This document shows, one piece after another, positions 13,332-15,099 of a stretch of DNA of 15,099 nt; within the stretch, counting starts at the first letter, position 1; the number at the start of each line of letters is the position of its first letter. The notes beneath the pieces were generated by a model. It was not told the DNA's origin, did no database searches, and was given only the letters and a program-made list of their open reading frames with translations. Made by a program: the position numbers and the translations under genes. Source of the stretch: DAOMOP01 sp035444405. GTDB lineage: Bacteria; Pseudomonadota; Gammaproteobacteria; Burkholderiales; Rhodocyclaceae. The stretch covers positions 1 through 15,099 of the forward strand of contig DAOMOP010000090.1 of the NCBI GenBank assembly GCA_035444405.1. Reading direction: 5' to 3'.

Positions 13332-13820
13332 ATGAAAGAACTCGATCCGATGATTCTGCTCGCGGTGTTCCAGGAGATGCTCGGGGCGCTGCTGTGGGTG
13401 CTGCTCGCCACCGCCGTGGGTGGCATCGTGGCCTTCATCGCGCTGATCGTGCGCGAGCGGCGCATCGTCAGCCGCCGCCTCGTGCGCGCCGAGCTCGCCG
13501 GCTTGGTCGGCGGCGCGCTGTCGCTGGTGCTGATGGCCAAGGTGTCGTCATCCGGCTTCACCGACGCGGGGGGCCCGGCCGACTGGTTCCTGATCGCGCT
13601 GGTGTTCGGCGCGGGACTGGTCGGCACGACGATAATCGGCTATGCGGCAGCGGGCTGGCTGGTGCAGCTCGCACGCGGCGCGACGGCCACGCAGGCGAGC
13701 CCGCCGGTCGCCAACCGCGCCGCCGCCATGCCGCCGGCGCAGGAGCATGGCAACACCGTGGTCACGGCAATGGCCCGGCGCGCCAAAGGCGAGGATCGCA
13801 CGGTCGCGACCGAACACTGA
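13332..13820 (+). CDS. Small inner-membrane protein of the sqr operon (DUF5368-like)
   Basis: This 162-aa protein has three predicted membrane segments (about 18-40, 53-70, 84-112), separated by a basic cytoplasmic loop (RERRIVSRRLVR) and a loop SSSGFTDAGGPADW. A polar low-complexity tail of about 50 residues follows. The N-terminus MKELDPM follows AGGAGGAG with good spacing; an in-frame start at 13287 inside sqr is rejected. I think it resembles the DUF5368 family, but that is memory only and no function is known to me. It starts 16 bp after the sqr stop and precedes a terminator, so it is the last gene of the sulfide unit. A role in anchoring SQR or connecting it to the membrane is a guess from context. 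Confidence 0.75.
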   Translation: MKELDPMILLAVFQEMLGALLWVLLATAVGGIVAFIALIVRERRIVSRRLVRAELAGLVGGALSLVLMAKVSSSGFTDAGGPADWFLIALVFGAGLVGTTIIGYAAAGWLVQLARGATATQASPPVANRAAAMPPAQEHGNTVVTAMARRAKGEDRTVATEH

Positions 13821-13849
13821 GCGCATCGACGCGACGCCCCCCGTCGTCG

Positions 13850-13893
13850 CGGGCGGGGCGCGTCGCGGCAGTCGCCGAACGCCCCGCCCGTTT
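13850..13893 (+). terminator. Terminator of the sqr operon
   Basis: CGGGCGGGGCG (13850-13860) and CGCCCCGCCCG (13880-13890) form a perfect 11-bp stem with a 19-nt loop and are followed by TTT. The hairpin starts 30 bp after the membrane-protein stop. The T-run is short, but the stem is very stable. Confidence 0.65.
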
Positions 13894-14050
13894 GCAGCGC
13901 GCCAGGCGTCGCGTCGGCGCGCGACGAACTGGCCGGCACCGCGCGCACGGGCTCGGTGCGACGGCGCGCACCGGCGAGCGGCAACAGATCGCACGGACGA
14001 ATCCGTCCCGCGGGTGTCCAATCGGGTGTCACCTTCGACGGGAGTCCGCG
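13894..14050. other. Upstream region of the FIST gene with a direct repeat
   Basis: No gene is seen. CGGGTGTC occurs at 14011-14018 and again at 14023-14030, a direct repeat with 12-bp period. A small GGACG/CGTCC inverted repeat lies just before it (about 13995-14008). A GGGAG ribosome-binding site precedes the FIST start. No clear promoter boxes. Confidence 0.35.
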
Positions 14051-15099
14051 ATGCAGCCCGCCAGCTTTGTCCATGCCCATGCCGCGCACGCCGACTGGCG
14101 CATCGCGCTGGCCCAGGCCGTGAGCCAGATCCAGGCCGACATCACGGCGCGCTCCGCGCAGCAGGGCCGCGCGGCCGAGTACACGCTCGGCTTCTGCTAT
14201 CTCACCGACTACTACGCCGCGCACGCCGAGGCCATCGTCGACGCGCTGCACGCGCAGCTGCCCGGCGTGGCCTGGGTCGGCACGGTCGGCATCGGCGTGT
14301 CGGCCGGCGGCACCGAGTACATCGACGAGCCGGCCCTCGCGCTGATGATCGCGCCGCTCGCGCGCGACGCGTTCCGGCTGTTCTCGGGACTGCAGCCGCT
14401 GTCGTCGGCGCCGGCGCAGTTCGTCGCGCACACCGCGCTCGTGCATGCCGAGGCGAGCACCCCGGACGTGCAGGAGCTGCTCGAGGAGCTCGCCACGCGC
14501 ACCGCCACCGGCTACCTGTTCGGCGGTCTCGCGTCGTCACGCACGCGCACGCTGCACATCGCCGACCACGTGCTCGAAGGCGGCCTGTCGGGCGTCGCGT
14601 TCGGCGCCGAGGTCGAGCTGATCTCGCGCGTGACGCAGGGCTGCCAGCCGATCGGGCCGGCACGCACGATCACCGCCGGCGAAGGCAACTACGTGATCAC
14701 GCTCGACGACCGGGCCGCGCTCGACTGCGTTCTGGACGACCTGCACCTCGATGCCGCGCTCGAGGACGACGAGCTCGCCGAGGCCTTGTCCGGCACGCTG
14801 GTCGGGTTGTCCTGCGACGACGAGGACATGCCGGCCTTGCCCGGGCAGTTCGGCACCGACACCATCGTGCGTCATCTCGTCGGCGTCGACCCCCTGCATC
14901 GCGTGCTCGCGATCGCCGACCAGGTCGACCCCGGCAGGCGGCTCGCCTTCTGCACGCGCAACGCGATCGCGGCGCAGGCCGACCTCGAGCGCATCGCCAC
15001 CGAGGTCCGGCGCGAGGCCGAGGCGCGTGCCGGCGCCCGCATGGCCGGCGCGCTGTACGTGAGCTGCTCGGGGCGCGGCGGCCCGCATTTCGGCGCCCG
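14051..15099 (+). CDS. FIST-domain sensory protein (3' end outside window)
   Basis: An open frame of 349 complete codons runs from ATG 14051 off the right edge. The N-terminal FIST domain (about 1-210) contains AEYTLGFCYLTDYYAAHAEA, the ALHAQLPGVAWVGTVGIGVS segment and a TGYLFGGLASSR strand. The FIST_C region follows, and near the window end ALYVSCSGRGGPHFG is the typical FIST_C strand. FIST domains are ligand-binding sensory modules, suggested to sense small molecules such as amino acids. They occur alone or fused to histidine kinases, cyclases or chemoreceptors. The visible part carries no output domain, and most standalone members are about 370-400 aa, so little is likely missing. GGGAG lies about 7 bp before the ATG. 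The gene follows the sqr operon terminator and is probably transcribed separately. Confidence 0.88.
   Translation, partial: MQPASFVHAHAAHADWRIALAQAVSQIQADITARSAQQGRAAEYTLGFCYLTDYYAAHAEAIVDALHAQLPGVAWVGTVGIGVSAGGTEYIDEPALALMIAPLARDAFRLFSGLQPLSSAPAQFVAHTALVHAEASTPDVQELLEELATRTATGYLFGGLASSRTRTLHIADHVLEGGLSGVAFGAEVELISRVTQGCQPIGPARTITAGEGNYVITLDDRAALDCVLDDLHLDAALEDDELAEALSGTLVGLSCDDEDMPALPGQFGTDTIVRHLVGVDPLHRVLAIADQVDPGRRLAFCTRNAIAAQADLERIATEVRREAEARAGARMAGALYVSCSGRGGPHFGA

Noticed and set aside
11873..13627. 584-codon minus-strand open frame opposite sqr
   Set aside because: Shadow of sqr and the following membrane-protein gene; no protein motifs and histidine/arginine-rich composition.

Overview
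The window is about 15.1 kb of very GC-rich DNA with strong G/C preference at third codon positions. The gene set (LctP-type lactate permease with a FadR-family regulator, a FisR/persulfide dioxygenase/SQR sulfide-oxidation locus, a standalone FIST protein, a MamK-like actin) suggests a betaproteobacterium, most likely Rhodocyclales (Azoarcus/Thauera-like). The taxonomy is inferred from gene content and composition only.

Left region (1-3610). A Phd-type antitoxin fragment runs off the left edge on the minus strand. A decayed VOC/PhnB-like fragment (204-395, minus) abuts a compact Phd/PIN-VapC toxin-antitoxin pair (508-1132), which has a perfect inverted-repeat operator just before its start. 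Housekeeping-type genes follow: a ketopantoate reductase (panE-like), a convergent exported dienelactone hydrolase, and a YbaK/EbsC-type tRNA-editing protein.

Middle region (3611-6045). This two-gene unit is the most unusual part. It encodes a membrane-anchored N-acetylmuramoyl-L-alanine amidase whose 3' end overlaps by 35 bp an actin-like ATPase closely resembling MamK, the magnetosome filament protein. No other magnetosome gene is visible. A tiny ORF with a near-perfect Shine-Dalgarno lies just upstream, and a strong hairpin ends the unit. A filament protein translationally linked to a cell-wall hydrolase suggests a cytoskeleton-guided peptidoglycan-remodelling system.

Lactate region (5990-9001). 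A lactate/glycolate permease (minus) is divergent from a FadR-type GntR regulator (plus). The space between them holds a readable sigma-70 promoter for the permease, two inverted repeats (one with the FadR-family TGGT-N3-ACCA core), and a leader peptide ORF.

Sulfide region (9002-13893). A FisR-like sigma-54 activator with cysteines at 53, 64 and 71 is divergent from a persulfide-dioxygenase-like MBL protein, a Tat-exported type II-like SQR and a small membrane protein. The intergenic region contains repeated activator half-sites at 11-bp spacing, a perfect IHF-consensus match and a -24/-12 promoter, all correctly ordered. SQR would oxidise sulfide to sulfane sulfur, the MBL protein would oxidise persulfide to sulfite, and FisR would switch the genes on when sulfane sulfur accumulates. 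The MBL protein is atypical: its HxHxDH motif reads HVHAGD.

Right edge (14051-15099). A FIST-domain sensor protein runs off the window.
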